A stretch of 64,000 nt of DNA from Rudanella lutea DSM 19387 (lineage in GTDB: Bacteria; Bacteroidota; Bacteroidia; Cytophagales; Spirosomataceae), in NCBI RefSeq assembly GCF_000383955.1, contig NZ_KB913013.1, positions 911,694 through 975,693 of the forward strand, read 5' to 3'. The translations under genes and the position numbers were made by a program. The stretch's first letter is position 1, and the number at the start of each line of letters is the position of its first letter. Shown in pieces: positions 18,637-28,072 of this stretch. Below the pieces are notes generated by a model. The model was not told where the DNA came from. It searched no databases and was given only the letters and a program-made list of their open reading frames with translations.

Positions 18637-19512
18637 TTACTTCCGCAAGTTTTTAAGGTAGGCAATGCTCTTGGGCACCTGCACATCTTCGTGGTTACTC
18701 TCGTCTTCGATGTAGTAGTGCTTGATACCTACTTTTTTGGCCGTTTCGAGTACTGCCGGCATATCGATCTGTCCATCGCCCAGCACCACATCGTTTTCGG
18801 GTGGGGTGCCCCCGCTCAAATCGCCCTTCACCCCTTTTTTGAGGTCTTTCAGGTGCATCAGTTTCCAGCGGCTACCGTACTTTTTGAGCAGAGCCACCGG
18901 GTCGGCACCCCCGTGTTGCGCCCACAAAATATCCATCTCGAACGACACATACTTGGGGTCGGTGTTTTTCACCATGTAGTCGAACAAGGTACCATCTTCG
19001 TAGGGCTGAAACTCATAACCATGATTGTGATAGCAAAATGTAATACCATTGTCTTTCAACACCTTGCCCACCCGGTTAAAATCAGCAACAGCCTGCTTGG
19101 CGTTTTCGAGGGAGAAATTGCTTTTCTGATGCGGTATCCAGGCCACCATTACGTATTTCGCGCCCAGCGCCTTCGCCTGACGGGCCACCGCTTCAGGGTC
19201 TTTTACAATTTGCTCGTAACCCGCTCCGGTCGAGGTTACTTTGATGCCCCGCTCTTTGAGCAACTTCAGAAACTCCTCGGTGCTCATCCCCTTCGGAACG
19301 CCCCCTTCGATCTCGGTAATACCGAGCGACTTAATCAAATCGAGCGTCCCCACCACATCTTTGGGCATCATGTTGCGGTAGGTGTAGGTTTGCACGCCCA
19401 GCGGGAAGGTGTACACCGGCTTGCCCGACTGCGCCCATCCGGTGCCGGGAGCCGACAGACTGAGTGATAAAAGAGCGGCCGCAAACAGCCGGCGCGTGAT
19501 TGTGAAATGCAT
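18637..19512 (-). CDS. Secreted sugar phosphate isomerase/epimerase-like TIM barrel protein
   Basis: 291 residues with a signal peptide (RRLFAAALLSLSLSAPGTGWA). The mature part is an AP-endonuclease-2/xylose-isomerase-like barrel: FPLGVQTYTYRNM, KSLGITEIEGG, CYHNHGYEF, FEMDILWAQHGG and YYIEDESNHED. The His, Glu and Asp residues of the divalent metal site are visible in these motifs. It is third in a minus-strand cluster with a GMC oxidoreductase and its small subunit. In Bacteroidota such proteins have been tied to cleavage or isomerisation of 3-keto-glycosides, a role that fits the neighbours but is inferred. Confidence 0.85.
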   Translation of the reverse strand: MHFTITRRLFAAALLSLSLSAPGTGWAQSGKPVYTFPLGVQTYTYRNMMPKDVVGTLDLIKSLGITEIEGGVPKGMSTEEFLKLLKERGIKVTSTGAGYEQIVKDPEAVARQAKALGAKYVMVAWIPHQKSNFSLENAKQAVADFNRVGKVLKDNGITFCYHNHGYEFQPYEDGTLFDYMVKNTDPKYVSFEMDILWAQHGGADPVALLKKYGSRWKLMHLKDLKKGVKGDLSGGTPPENDVVLGDGQIDMPAVLETAKKVGIKHYYIEDESNHEDVQVPKSIAYLKNLRK

Positions 19513-19521
19513 ACGTGTCAG

Positions 19522-21243
19522 TTAAAGGTTTTTCTTTTTCATTTCGGCCACCGCAAAGTTTGCCGCCCGCGCCGTGAGGGCCATGTACGTCAGCGACGGG
19601 TTTTGGGTCGATGTGGAGGTCATGCAAGCCCCATCGGTCACAAACACATTTTTGCAATGGTGTAAGGCATTCCATTGATTGAGCAACGACGTTTTGGGGT
19701 CTTTACCCATGCGTACACCACCCATCTCGTGAATGTCGGAACCGGGGTTTGAATGGGTATCCACGGCCTTTATATTCTTAAAGCCAGCCAGCGTGAACAT
19801 CTCCGTCATTTGCTCCAAAAAATCGTTTACCATTCGGTCGTCATTCTCCGACCAGCCCGCCGAGGTTACCAGCAAGGGAATGCCGTATTTGTCTTTCCAG
19901 ATGGGGTCAAGCCGTACGTGATTTTTTTCGAGCGGAATGGTCTCGCCCTGCATCCAGCCGCTAATGTGCCACGGACCCAGTTTGGGGTGCAGCAGGTTTT
20001 CTTTCAGCGCCAGCCCCACGCCCTCGCGGTTGGTTTGCAGCCCCCGGCCGCCCCCCACACCCGTAGCGTAGCCCCGCAAAAACTGGGACGCCAGCCCGGT
20101 CGTCTCCTGCCGGTACAGGTTCCGAAAACGCGGAATGTAGCCGTTACTCGGATTGCGCCCGTCGGTTGTCTGGTCCGGAAAACCGTCGTACTCGGCCGAA
20201 ATTTTGCCTCGATAATTGTGCCAGGCAATGTATTTACCCAGTAGTCCGCTATCGTTACCGAGTCCATTCGGAAACCGGTTTGACGTGGAGTTGAGCAAAA
20301 TCAGATTGCTGTTCAGGGCCGAGCCATTCACGAAAATGATACGGGCGTAAAACTCCATCATCTGCAAGCTATTGGCATCGACAACCCGTACTCCGGTAGC
20401 GCGGCCTTTCCGGTCGTCGTAGATAATCGAATGCACCACCGAATGGGGCCGCAGGGTCATGTTGCCGGTGCGCTCAGCCCAGGGCAAGGTGCTGGCGTTG
20501 CTGCTGAAATATCCACCAAAGGGGCACCCACGCACGCACAACGCCCGGTGCTGGCACTGCGCCCGGCCCTGCGCTGTATGCACCGGCTGCGGCTGGGTGA
20601 TATGCGCACACCGCCCCTGAACCAACTGCCGGTCGGTGAAGTGCCGGGCAATCGTCTGTTTCAGGTGCGACTCCACGCAATTGAGCTCGATAGGTGGCAG
20701 AAACTCCCCATCGGGCAGGTGCGGCAAGCCATCTTTATTCCCCGAAATACCCGCAAATTTCTCCACATGGCTGTACCAGGGGGCCAAATCACGGTAGCGG
20801 ATGGGCCAATCGACCGCAAACCCATCGCGGGCGGGGCCGTCAAAATCAAATTCGCTCCAACGCTGGGTTTGCCGCGCCCAAAGCAACGACTTACCGCCTA
20901 CGTGGTAACCCCGTGTCCAGGTAAAGGGCTGCTCCTGCACAAACGGCTGCTCATCGGGTTTGATAGCCCAATGCAGGGTTTCTTCGCGCATGAACGAGCG
21001 GATGTCGCCGTACTGCTCCCGCACGGCCAGCGGCACCTGCCCCCGATGCGGAAACTCCCACGGGTTTAGGTTGGCGGTGGGGTAATCGGTCACGTGCTTC
21101 ACATCGCGGCCGCGCTCCAGCACGAGCGTCTTAAGCCCTTTTTCGCACAGTTCTTTGGCGGCCCATCCCCCACTGATCCCAGAGCCAATCACGATGGCGT
21201 CGTAGGTCATTTGTTTGGCCGCATCAATCAGAAAGTTTGCCAT
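19522..21243 (-). CDS. GMC-family FAD-dependent oxidoreductase
   Basis: 573 residues. The dinucleotide-binding motif is DAIVIGSGISGGWAAKELCE near residue 14, followed by TLVLERG. The C-terminal GMC region contains HEMGGVRMGKDP with the catalytic His and TSTQNPSLTYMALTARAA with the second catalytic residue. It has no signal peptide. Its partner, the gluconate-dehydrogenase-subunit-3-like gene immediately upstream, carries a twin-arginine-like leader, so the pair may be exported together. This pattern is known for glucoside 3-dehydrogenases and related enzymes, so an alcohol or sugar dehydrogenase is the best call. Confidence 0.9.
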   Translation of the reverse strand: MANFLIDAAKQMTYDAIVIGSGISGGWAAKELCEKGLKTLVLERGRDVKHVTDYPTANLNPWEFPHRGQVPLAVREQYGDIRSFMREETLHWAIKPDEQPFVQEQPFTWTRGYHVGGKSLLWARQTQRWSEFDFDGPARDGFAVDWPIRYRDLAPWYSHVEKFAGISGNKDGLPHLPDGEFLPPIELNCVESHLKQTIARHFTDRQLVQGRCAHITQPQPVHTAQGRAQCQHRALCVRGCPFGGYFSSNASTLPWAERTGNMTLRPHSVVHSIIYDDRKGRATGVRVVDANSLQMMEFYARIIFVNGSALNSNLILLNSTSNRFPNGLGNDSGLLGKYIAWHNYRGKISAEYDGFPDQTTDGRNPSNGYIPRFRNLYRQETTGLASQFLRGYATGVGGGRGLQTNREGVGLALKENLLHPKLGPWHISGWMQGETIPLEKNHVRLDPIWKDKYGIPLLVTSAGWSENDDRMVNDFLEQMTEMFTLAGFKNIKAVDTHSNPGSDIHEMGGVRMGKDPKTSLLNQWNALHHCKNVFVTDGACMTSTSTQNPSLTYMALTARAANFAVAEMKKKNL

Positions 21244-21255
21244 AGCGCGAATGGG

Positions 21256-21780
21256 TCAGCGGGTTGCCACGGGCACACAGCCGTAATAGTGTCCCGGAAT
21301 CATAGTGTATTTATAATACCCGGTCATCACATACTCTGAGGTTGTGTACCCCTGAATAGTGAGCTGTTTGAGCAGGGTATAAAACTCCTTGCGGGCGGTA
21401 TCAGTGGTGGCTTCGAAAGCCAGCAGCACGTCCGTTCGTTCGGTTGGTGTGCAAGCCGCGAACGCCTTTCCGAAACGCGCGCGGGCCACTTCATCAAAGC
21501 CCGCCAGTCCCGCTACAAATTGCTGCTGTACCGGGGGCTCGTAGCAATCGGCTATCATGGTCTGTACAAAGGAGGGCACCTCAAGGGCCCGCGCGCCGGG
21601 CGTGTCGGAGGCCGGAATGAGGGCATCGATCAACTCGGTCAGCAACGCCTGTTGTGCCGAACTTAGCAGAATCGGGCCGGGCGGCAACGATGCTTTTGTC
21701 CAGGCATTGGCCCAGTTGGGCAACAGCAGCAACCCACCCGCAGCCAGGGTCATGTTTTTGAGGGCAGTCCGTCGGAGCAT
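21256..21780 (-). CDS. Gluconate 2-dehydrogenase subunit 3-family protein
   Basis: 174 residues starting MLRRTALKNMTLAAGGLLLL, an RR-containing leader suggestive of Tat export. The rest matches the small-subunit family: LTELIDALIPASDTPGARAL, then FVQTMIADCY and the terminal SEYVMTGYYKYTMIPGHYYG. These subunits escort and stabilise GMC-type catalytic subunits. The gene starts the cluster and lies 12 bp upstream of the catalytic subunit, supporting one transcript. Confidence 0.88.
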   Translation of the reverse strand: MLRRTALKNMTLAAGGLLLLPNWANAWTKASLPPGPILLSSAQQALLTELIDALIPASDTPGARALEVPSFVQTMIADCYEPPVQQQFVAGLAGFDEVARARFGKAFAACTPTERTDVLLAFEATTDTARKEFYTLLKQLTIQGYTTSEYVMTGYYKYTMIPGHYYGCVPVATR

Positions 21781-22102
21781 CGTTTCGGGTTGAGCGTTTT
21801 AGAGGTTTTCAGACTGGCGAAAGGTTCATTCCGCCAACTACCCCGAAAAGAAGCCACAACGAACCAACTACTTTGCTGACTGTGCGCGATGCTAAAATCA
21901 GGCTTAATGCCCAGAACCCTCTCTGCTTCTGAACAGCGAACTCATTTTCAACCGGTCGGCTACACAGGCCCATGCTTACACGAAAGTCGGTGACATTCTG
22001 ATAACTACAGAACCATTAGACCGGTCGGCTCCGTATCTTTATGCTGTGAAAAGCCCTCTTTGCCGTTGGCTTTCTACTTCGAGTAGCTAACCTATCTTGC
22101 AC
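21781..22102. other. Divergent promoter region between sugar-oxidation and iorA-type genes
   Basis: 322 bp with no visible gene. TATCTTGC at about 22094, just before the iorA-type ATG, resembles a -7 element. Nothing else stands out. Confidence 0.35.
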
Positions 22103-22555
22103 ATGGCAAAATACACTCTTCTTATCAACGGACAACGTTACCAGACCGAGGCCGATCCTGACACCCCGCTGCTGTGGGTGCTGCGCGATAACCTCGGCCT
22201 CACCGGCACCAAGTTTGGCTGCGGCATTGCCCAATGTGGCGCCTGCACTGTGCACTTCAACGGCGAGCCAACCCGTGCCTGCGTACTGCCGGTTTCGGCC
22301 GTTGGTACCAACAAAATTACCACCATTGAGGGGCTCTCGGCCACGGGCGATCACCCGGTACAAAAAGCCTGGGCCGCTGTCGACGTACCACAGTGCGGCT
22401 ACTGTCAGGCCGGGCAAATCATGACGGCGGCCGCTTTCCTGAAGCGGAATCCCAAGCCGACCACCGAGCAAATTGAAGAGGCCATGTCGGGCAACCTTTG
22501 CCGCTGTGGTACGTATCATCGAATCCGGGAAGCCATTCAGCTTGCAGCTAAATAA
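22103..22555 (+). CDS. iorA: Molybdenum hydroxylase 2Fe-2S subunit (isoquinoline 1-oxidoreductase alpha type)
   Basis: 150 residues from ATG 22103. Two 2Fe-2S domains are visible: the plant-ferredoxin type with [16 protein letters not shown], and the helical second domain with [11 protein letters not shown] and [12 protein letters not shown]. It passes electrons from the molybdopterin subunit encoded about 100 bp downstream to an outside acceptor. The family includes isoquinoline 1-oxidoreductase and membrane aldehyde dehydrogenases, so the substrate is uncertain. Confidence 0.92.
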   Translation: MAKYTLLINGQRYQTEADPDTPLLWVLRDNLGLTGTKFGCGIAQCGACTVHFNGEPTRACVLPVSAVGTNKITTIEGLSATGDHPVQKAWAAVDVPQCGYCQAGQIMTAAAFLKRNPKPTTEQIEEAMSGNLCRCGTYHRIREAIQLAAK

Positions 22556-22657
22556 AGTTTACTGTCTACGGTTTTCGGTTTTCAGTTGGTTGTCCCCTTG
22601 TGAAGGGGATTCGTACCACTGCCAGCTAAAAACGATAAACCCAAACGCCAAAAAGGC

Positions 22658-24820
22658 ATGAAAACGACTTCAACATCCCGCCGTGATTTTCTTAAAGTCG
22701 CGGCTACGGTAAGCGGTGGCTTGTGGCTTGGTTTCAACTGGCAAACCGCCGACGCCAATGCGTTGCCGCTCACCGCTCTTGATGCCGCCGGCCTGGCCGA
22801 CGCCCCCCATAACTTCAACAGCTTTATTTCGATTGGCACCGATGGCCTCATCACCATCTTCTCGCCCAACCCCGAAGTAGGCCAGGGCATCAAAACCGCC
22901 TTCCCGATGGTGGTTGCCGACGAACTGGATGCCGACTGGGCCCGCGTTCGGGTTGAGCAGGCTCCGCTGGACACCAAACGCTTCGAACGGCAGGCAGCCG
23001 GGGGGTCGCAGTCGCTGCGTCACTCCTGGACCCGGCTCCGGCAGGCGGGTGCTACCGCCCGCCAAATGCTGGTCGAGACAGCGGCCGCCCGCTGGAATGT
23101 ACCGGCTTCAGAATGCACCACCGACAAAGGTGTGGTGTTCCACAAAGCCTCTAACCGGAAAGTGAGCTACGGCGAACTGGCGACCGATGCCGCCAAACGG
23201 CCTGTGCCGACCAACGTGACGCTCAAAACCCCGAAGCAGTTTACGATTATCGGCAAGAATTTGCCGAACGTCGACAACAAGGAGATTCTGACCGGTAAGC
23301 CCCTCTACGGCATTGATTTCTACCGGGAGGGTATGCTGTTTGCGATGGTGCAGCGTCCGCCGGCGTTTGGGATGAAACTAAAGACAGTAGATGCCGCTGC
23401 GGCCAAAGCCATGCCGGGTGTTACCGATGTGGTTACGCTCAAAAACGGCGTGGCAGTTGTCGGCAAGAATACCTGGGCGGTAAAAAAAGCCCGCGAAAAG
23501 CTGAAAGTCGAGTGGGAGAAAATCAACCCCGATGCCCCCCTCGATAGCACCGAAGGCTTTGACCGGCAGTTCAAAGAATTGCTCGACAAGCCGGGCACCG
23601 TGCGCCGGAAAGATGGCGACCCCGATGCCGCCTTTGCCTCGGCCGCCCGCATCATCAAAGCCGAATACCAGTGTCCTATGCTGGCCCACAGCCCGCTGGA
23701 GCCGATGAACTTCTTTGCCCATGTGCGGCCCGACGGCGTAGAACTGGTGGGCTCAACCCAAACACCCGAACGCGCCCGCAACGACGTGGCCAAGCTGCTG
23801 GGCGTGGCCCCCGAAACAGTAAGCGTCCATATGACCCGCATGGGTGGCGGTTTTGGCCGACGGTTGCAGGCTGACTTTGCGGTCGAAGCGGCCGAGGTAT
23901 CGAGCCTGGTGAAAGCGCCGGTGAAGGTGATCTGGACCCGCGAAGACGACATGAACGGGGGTAGTTACCGCCCGGCCTGCCGCTACCGGTTTGAGGCCGC
24001 CCTGGACAAAGACAATAACCTCATTGGCTACAAGCTGCGGGGCGTGGGTGTCAACGTGGCCAACTCGACCCGCGAAGACAACTTCCCGGCTGGTGCTGTA
24101 CCCAACCTGCTCATTGACTCGCACGACGTGAAGTCGCCCGTGACTACCTGGGCCTGGCGGGCTCCGATCACCAACTTCCTGGCGTTTGCCGAGCAGGCGT
24201 TTCTGGACGAGGTGGCCGCTGCTGCCGGTAAAGACCCGATTCAGTTCCGGCTCGATTTGTTTGCAAAGGCAAAATCAGCACCAACCGGGGCCGTCAAGTA
24301 CGAAGTCGACCGGATGGAAGCCGTAACACGACTCGTAGCTGAGAAAAGCAACTGGGGTAAAAACCCGGCCGTGAAGCAGGGCTTCAGCGTTTATTTCTCG
24401 CACAACTCGTACGTAGCACAGGTGGCCGAGGTGGTGCAGAAAAACGGTAAGCCGGTCCTCCAGAAAATTCACGCTGCGGCCGACTGTGGCGTGGTGGTAA
24501 GCCGGAGCGGTGCCCTTCAACAGATGAAAGGCGGGGTAGTCGACGGGCTGGGCCATGCCCTCTACGGCAAGCTGACGCTTAAGGATGGTGCCGCCGAGCA
24601 ACGGAACTTCGATGCATTCAGGCTTATTCGGATGAATGAGGTGCCCGACGTAGAAGTTTACTTCGTTGAGAACGAAAAAGACCCCACCGGATTAGGTGAG
24701 CCTGCCTTACCTCCAACCGGCGCGGCCGTCGCCAACGCCATGTTCAAAGCGACCGGCACCCGGCTCTACAATCAGCCGTTTGCCGAGCAGCCGGGTAGCC
24801 CCTGGAAACAAAATATGTAG
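22658..24820 (+). CDS. iorB: Molybdenum hydroxylase molybdopterin-binding subunit (isoquinoline 1-oxidoreductase beta type)
   Basis: 720 residues with a twin-arginine leader (TSRRDFLKVAATVSGG). The Moco-binding region includes MGGGFGRRLQADFAVEA, and the active-site Glu is in GLGEPALPPTGAA near the C-terminus. The length and leader match the periplasmic IorB/aldehyde oxidase group rather than cytoplasmic xanthine dehydrogenase. The substrate is probably an aldehyde or N-heterocycle. A MocA-like cytidylyltransferase at 40537 would make the cytidylated cofactor that such enzymes need. A short hairpin (CCCCTTGTGAAGGGG) lies in the gap after the small subunit. Confidence 0.92.
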   Translation: MKTTSTSRRDFLKVAATVSGGLWLGFNWQTADANALPLTALDAAGLADAPHNFNSFISIGTDGLITIFSPNPEVGQGIKTAFPMVVADELDADWARVRVEQAPLDTKRFERQAAGGSQSLRHSWTRLRQAGATARQMLVETAAARWNVPASECTTDKGVVFHKASNRKVSYGELATDAAKRPVPTNVTLKTPKQFTIIGKNLPNVDNKEILTGKPLYGIDFYREGMLFAMVQRPPAFGMKLKTVDAAAAKAMPGVTDVVTLKNGVAVVGKNTWAVKKAREKLKVEWEKINPDAPLDSTEGFDRQFKELLDKPGTVRRKDGDPDAAFASAARIIKAEYQCPMLAHSPLEPMNFFAHVRPDGVELVGSTQTPERARNDVAKLLGVAPETVSVHMTRMGGGFGRRLQADFAVEAAEVSSLVKAPVKVIWTREDDMNGGSYRPACRYRFEAALDKDNNLIGYKLRGVGVNVANSTREDNFPAGAVPNLLIDSHDVKSPVTTWAWRAPITNFLAFAEQAFLDEVAAAAGKDPIQFRLDLFAKAKSAPTGAVKYEVDRMEAVTRLVAEKSNWGKNPAVKQGFSVYFSHNSYVAQVAEVVQKNGKPVLQKIHAAADCGVVVSRSGALQQMKGGVVDGLGHALYGKLTLKDGAAEQRNFDAFRLIRMNEVPDVEVYFVENEKDPTGLGEPALPPTGAAVANAMFKATGTRLYNQPFAEQPGSPWKQNM

Positions 24821-24942
24821 GCTTTACCAGTCCTGTACACCGGCGATTTATTATCAAGCCCCCGAACCGTTCATAGCAAATGGTTCGGGGGTTTTTCGTA
24901 AAATCGTGTAGTATTGCCTTGTCTAACAACCACAAGACCAGC

Positions 24943-25665
24943 ATGCCAGAACCCGAAAAAAGCCTTGGGCAGAAGATTCTGAGCTTCTTTGTCAAAGATG
25001 AAACCGCTCCCGGAACGGATGTTCCCCGAACGGACGTTCCAGGAATGGCCGGATCGGGGGCGGCCTTACCCGGCACTCCGCCCCCCGCATCCCAGCCAGC
25101 CCCTGCGCGACCGGCCCCTCCGGTTGCGAACAGCTCACCCGGAGAAATCGACGCGAAGTTTGCCGATCACTTCACCGAAGTACTCTCGAAAGCCAACGTG
25201 CCCGGCCCCGACTACTTTGAGTTTCGGGAAACGCTCCGCAACCTGGCCGACCTGGGCCTACCCGAAGACAAGCGGTATCAGGCCGCCTGGGCCTCGTTTA
25301 AAGCTATTGCGGGTAATGTTGATGTAGCCATGCTGACGGCAACCGCCAACGGATACCTAACCGCGCTCAACACCGACCGGGAGCTGTTTTTGAAGAGTGT
25401 TGAAACAGCGCTGAACGAGCGAGTGGGCGGTTTGCAGAACGAACAAAAAACGCTTCTGGCCGACAACGAGGCTATTTCGAAGCAAATTGCAGAGCTACAG
25501 AAACGACAGCAGGCCAACAACGACCGGCTCGCGAACATCGGCGGAGAAATTGCCGAGCAAAGCACCAAGCTGACCCAAAACCGCAACAACTTTGAGGTCA
25601 CCTATGCCAGCTTTACCGAGCAGATCAAGCACGACGTATCGAAAATTCAAACGTATTTAAAATAA
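24943..25665 (+). CDS. Coiled-coil protein, first gene of an unrecognised four-gene operon
   Basis: 240 residues from ATG 24943; the frame upstream is non-coding. It starts with a short amphipathic stretch (SLGQKILSFFVKDE), then a Pro/Ala-rich linker to about residue 65, then a helical region. The C-terminal 100 residues are a strong coiled coil (QNEQKTLLADNEAISKQIAE). It lacks cysteines and membrane segments, so it is probably cytoplasmic. Long hairpins separate it from the next gene. I do not recognise a family; coiled-coil partnership with the next protein is an inference. Confidence 0.7.
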   Translation: MPEPEKSLGQKILSFFVKDETAPGTDVPRTDVPGMAGSGAALPGTPPPASQPAPARPAPPVANSSPGEIDAKFADHFTEVLSKANVPGPDYFEFRETLRNLADLGLPEDKRYQAAWASFKAIAGNVDVAMLTATANGYLTALNTDRELFLKSVETALNERVGGLQNEQKTLLADNEAISKQIAELQKRQQANNDRLANIGGEIAEQSTKLTQNRNNFEVTYASFTEQIKHDVSKIQTYLK

Positions 25666-25668
25666 AGA

Positions 25669-25747
25669 GTGAAAGAGCGGAAGAGTGAAAGAGTGTTTCT
25701 GTTTACCCTGACTTCTTTCGCTCTTTCACTCTTTTGCTCTTTCACTC
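25669..25747. repeat. Low-complexity long inverted repeat (AGTGAAAG words)
   Basis: A run of GAGTGAAAGAGCGGAAGAGT-like words pairs with its complement (ACTCTTTTGCTCTTTCACTC) over about 30 bp with few mismatches. It fills the whole gap between two genes of one operon. Confidence 0.7.
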
Positions 25748-25754
25748 ATTAACT

Positions 25755-26777
25755 ATGGCAACCCCAGACTTTTCTCAACTTGGTGGCAACACCACCACCG
25801 ACGCCGACAAACGGTCGTTCTGGAGCCGCCCCGAAGGCGTAGCAGGTATGATTTTTCTGCTGGCCATTGGGGGCGTGTTTCTCTACCGCATCAACGATAT
25901 TCTTGAGTGGCTCATTCGGGTTACCGAAAATACGCTGTACCTCGGCGGGCTCCTGGCCGCTCTGGCTCTGGTGATCTTTCTGATTACGAGCAAAGACGTC
26001 AGAACCGGCGTGTTTTTCCTGTTCAAATCGCTGATGCGGAGCCTCACGGGTACGATCATTCAACTGAACCCCATCGCGATCATGAAAATCTACATCGACG
26101 ACCTCAAAGACAAACGGGAGAAGATGCAGGGGCAGATCAACACGCTGGCGGGTCAGCTGGTGAAGCTGAACAAGAAAATCAACGAGAACAATGAGCTTAT
26201 CAAGCAGAAGTTTGCCGAGGCCAACAAAGCCAACTCCATGACCGACCGTCCGGGCATGAAAGAGGCCGCATCGCTGGCAACTATGGAAGGCGCTGGCCTG
26301 CAAGAGATGAACCAGAAGCTGTTGCCCCTGCAACGCAACATGAAAACCGTGCTTGAGTTCATGGAAAAAGTGAACAAGAGCGCCGAGTACATCATCAAAG
26401 AAACTGAGATCAAGGTTCGGCTCAAAGAAACCGAATATCAGATTGTTAAGGAAAGCTCAAACGCGCTAAAAACGGCCGTCAGCATCTTCAAAGGCGACCC
26501 CGACAAGAAGTTCTACTTCGACGAGTCGATGGAGTATATCCAGGACGACATGAGCAAGAAACTCGGCGAGATGAAGCGGGCCATGGACCTTTCTATGGAC
26601 TTCATCAATGGCGTAGATATCCAAAACGGTATCCTGTCAGACAAAGGCCAAAGCCTGCTCGAAGCGTACAACAAAGGTGAGTTTAAACTCATCAGCCTCG
26701 ACGCGCCGGCTCCCGAACCCGCTACCCGCATTGCCAACCCGCCGAAAGACCAGAACTATAAAAACCTGCTTGAATAA
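25755..26777 (+). CDS. Membrane protein with long cytoplasmic coiled coil, operon gene 2
   Basis: 340 residues from ATG 25755. Two membrane helices lie near residues 30-52 and 60-85 (GMIFLLAIGGVFLYRI and GGLLAALALVIFLI). The following 230 residues are mostly helical, with heptad-rich stretches such as INTLAGQLVKLNKKINENNE and TEIKVRLKETEYQIVKESSN. This arrangement recalls PspA-like or scaffold proteins, but I see no family signature. The end is Pro/Ala-rich. The partner upstream is also coiled coil and the gene downstream is a membrane-anchored Ppx/GppA-like protein. Confidence 0.72.
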   Translation: MATPDFSQLGGNTTTDADKRSFWSRPEGVAGMIFLLAIGGVFLYRINDILEWLIRVTENTLYLGGLLAALALVIFLITSKDVRTGVFFLFKSLMRSLTGTIIQLNPIAIMKIYIDDLKDKREKMQGQINTLAGQLVKLNKKINENNELIKQKFAEANKANSMTDRPGMKEAASLATMEGAGLQEMNQKLLPLQRNMKTVLEFMEKVNKSAEYIIKETEIKVRLKETEYQIVKESSNALKTAVSIFKGDPDKKFYFDESMEYIQDDMSKKLGEMKRAMDLSMDFINGVDIQNGILSDKGQSLLEAYNKGEFKLISLDAPAPEPATRIANPPKDQNYKNLLE

Positions 26778-26902
26778 AGAGTGAATGAGCGAACGAGTGA
26801 ATGAGTGGGCTGACGCAAGTGGCTTACAAACAATTCACTCTCTCGCTCCCGCACTCTTTGCCGAACGCAGCCCGCACTTTTTCACTCTTTCACTCTTTAA
26901 CT
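26778..26902. repeat. Low-complexity long inverted repeat (AGTGAATG words)
   Basis: The gap between operon genes 2 and 3 consists of GAGTGAATGAGCGAACGAGT-like words on the left and CACTCTTTCACTCTTTAAC-like words on the right. It is less perfect than the copy at 27975. Confidence 0.6.
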
Positions 26903-27976
26903 ATGCAACGCTTAACCACCGCCGGAAGGCTCCTCATCACGGCCATTGTGCTGGCCGCCCTTTACTTTGGATTTAAAGCCCTCGGGGGTAACGAATGGCT
27001 CCAGAACATGCGGAGCAAACAAGCCACCGAACAGACTGGCACCTCGACCGAGACCACAGATAATGGCTCACCTACCCTGCCCGGCAACGATGAAGCCACC
27101 TCGACGGCAACAGACGAGGCTTCGGACAATGGTAGCGGCTCCTCATCGTCGGCATCCGACAACGGCCCCCGCCCTGCTTTCACGTACACCGCGCCTGAGC
27201 CAGTCAATGGCAAGCTGAAAGGCGTTGTGGAATTGGGAGCCAGTGGGTTCAACTCGTTCATCGTCCGAATCGACGATCAGAAGCGCTGGAAACTCGAAAA
27301 AGCCGATTTTGGCAACAGCTTAGTGCTCGAAAACATGGCGACCGATCAGGACGTGCGCGAAGGCCTGAAAAAATACATCGGCAACATGCTCGACTTTGGC
27401 GTAGGTGGCCGCGACATTCAGTTTGTGGTGAGTTCGGGAGCCATCAAAGCCGAGAATACGCAGAAGATCATCCGGGCCCTCAAGTCGCTCAATTACGTGG
27501 TGAATACCGTTACGCCGGAGCAGGAAGGCCGTTTGGCCCTGCGGTCGGTGCTGCCGTCGGACTTCGACCAAAACGCGTTTGTGGTGGATATTGGCTCAGG
27601 CAACACCAAAATTTCGTGGCGCAACGGGGGGTCGGTGCAGGCGCTGGAAACCTACGGCTCCAAGTATTTCCAGAACGGTATCGACGATGCGCAGGTAGCG
27701 CAGGAGGTGGCTGCCAAAGCCAAGCAGATTCCGGCGGGACAGCGTAAAACGGCCTTCATCATCGGCGGTATTCCGTTTGAACTCGCCAAGCAGGTTCGGA
27801 ACGGCAAAGAACGGTACACCGTACTGAAAGCCCCCGCCGACTATACCGGCGAAAATGCCAAGCAAAAAGCGGGTCTGGTCATCTACAAAGCCATTGCCGA
27901 CGCTACCGGTTGTCAGCAGTTTGTGTTCGACTGGGACGCCAACTTTACCATTGGGTATTTGCTAACCTTAAAATAA
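26903..27976 (+). CDS. Membrane-anchored Ppx/GppA-like (ASKHA) protein, operon gene 3
   Basis: 357 residues from ATG 26903. One N-terminal membrane helix (LLITAIVLAALYFGF) is followed by a Ser/Thr/Asp/Glu-rich linker to about residue 95. The rest resembles the Ppx/GppA branch of the actin/Hsp70/sugar-kinase fold: VVELGASGFNSFIVRI as the first phosphate loop, EQEGRLALRSVL as the EEAR-like segment, and VVDIGSGNTKISW near residue 228 as the second loop. IIGGIPFELA may correspond to the later Gly-rich loop. The first loop has Glu where catalytic Ppx has Asp, so enzymatic activity is uncertain. Confidence 0.65.
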   Translation: MQRLTTAGRLLITAIVLAALYFGFKALGGNEWLQNMRSKQATEQTGTSTETTDNGSPTLPGNDEATSTATDEASDNGSGSSSSASDNGPRPAFTYTAPEPVNGKLKGVVELGASGFNSFIVRIDDQKRWKLEKADFGNSLVLENMATDQDVREGLKKYIGNMLDFGVGGRDIQFVVSSGAIKAENTQKIIRALKSLNYVVNTVTPEQEGRLALRSVLPSDFDQNAFVVDIGSGNTKISWRNGGSVQALETYGSKYFQNGIDDAQVAQEVAAKAKQIPAGQRKTAFIIGGIPFELAKQVRNGKERYTVLKAPADYTGENAKQKAGLVIYKAIADATGCQQFVFDWDANFTIGYLLTLK

Positions 27977-28062
27977 AGAGCGAAAGAGTGAATGAGTGAA
28001 AGAGCACTTAGGCGTACATGTTCCCGATATCGCTTTATCACTCATTCACTCTTTCGCTCTTT
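27975..28062. repeat. Long inverted repeat with perfect 25-bp arms
   Basis: AAAGAGCGAAAGAGTGAATG continues to 25 bases at 27975-27999, and its exact complement lies at 28038-28062. The left arm overlaps the stop codon of operon gene 3. The hairpin fills most of the gap before gene 4. Confidence 0.85.
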
Positions 28063-28072
28063 CGCTTTTCCC

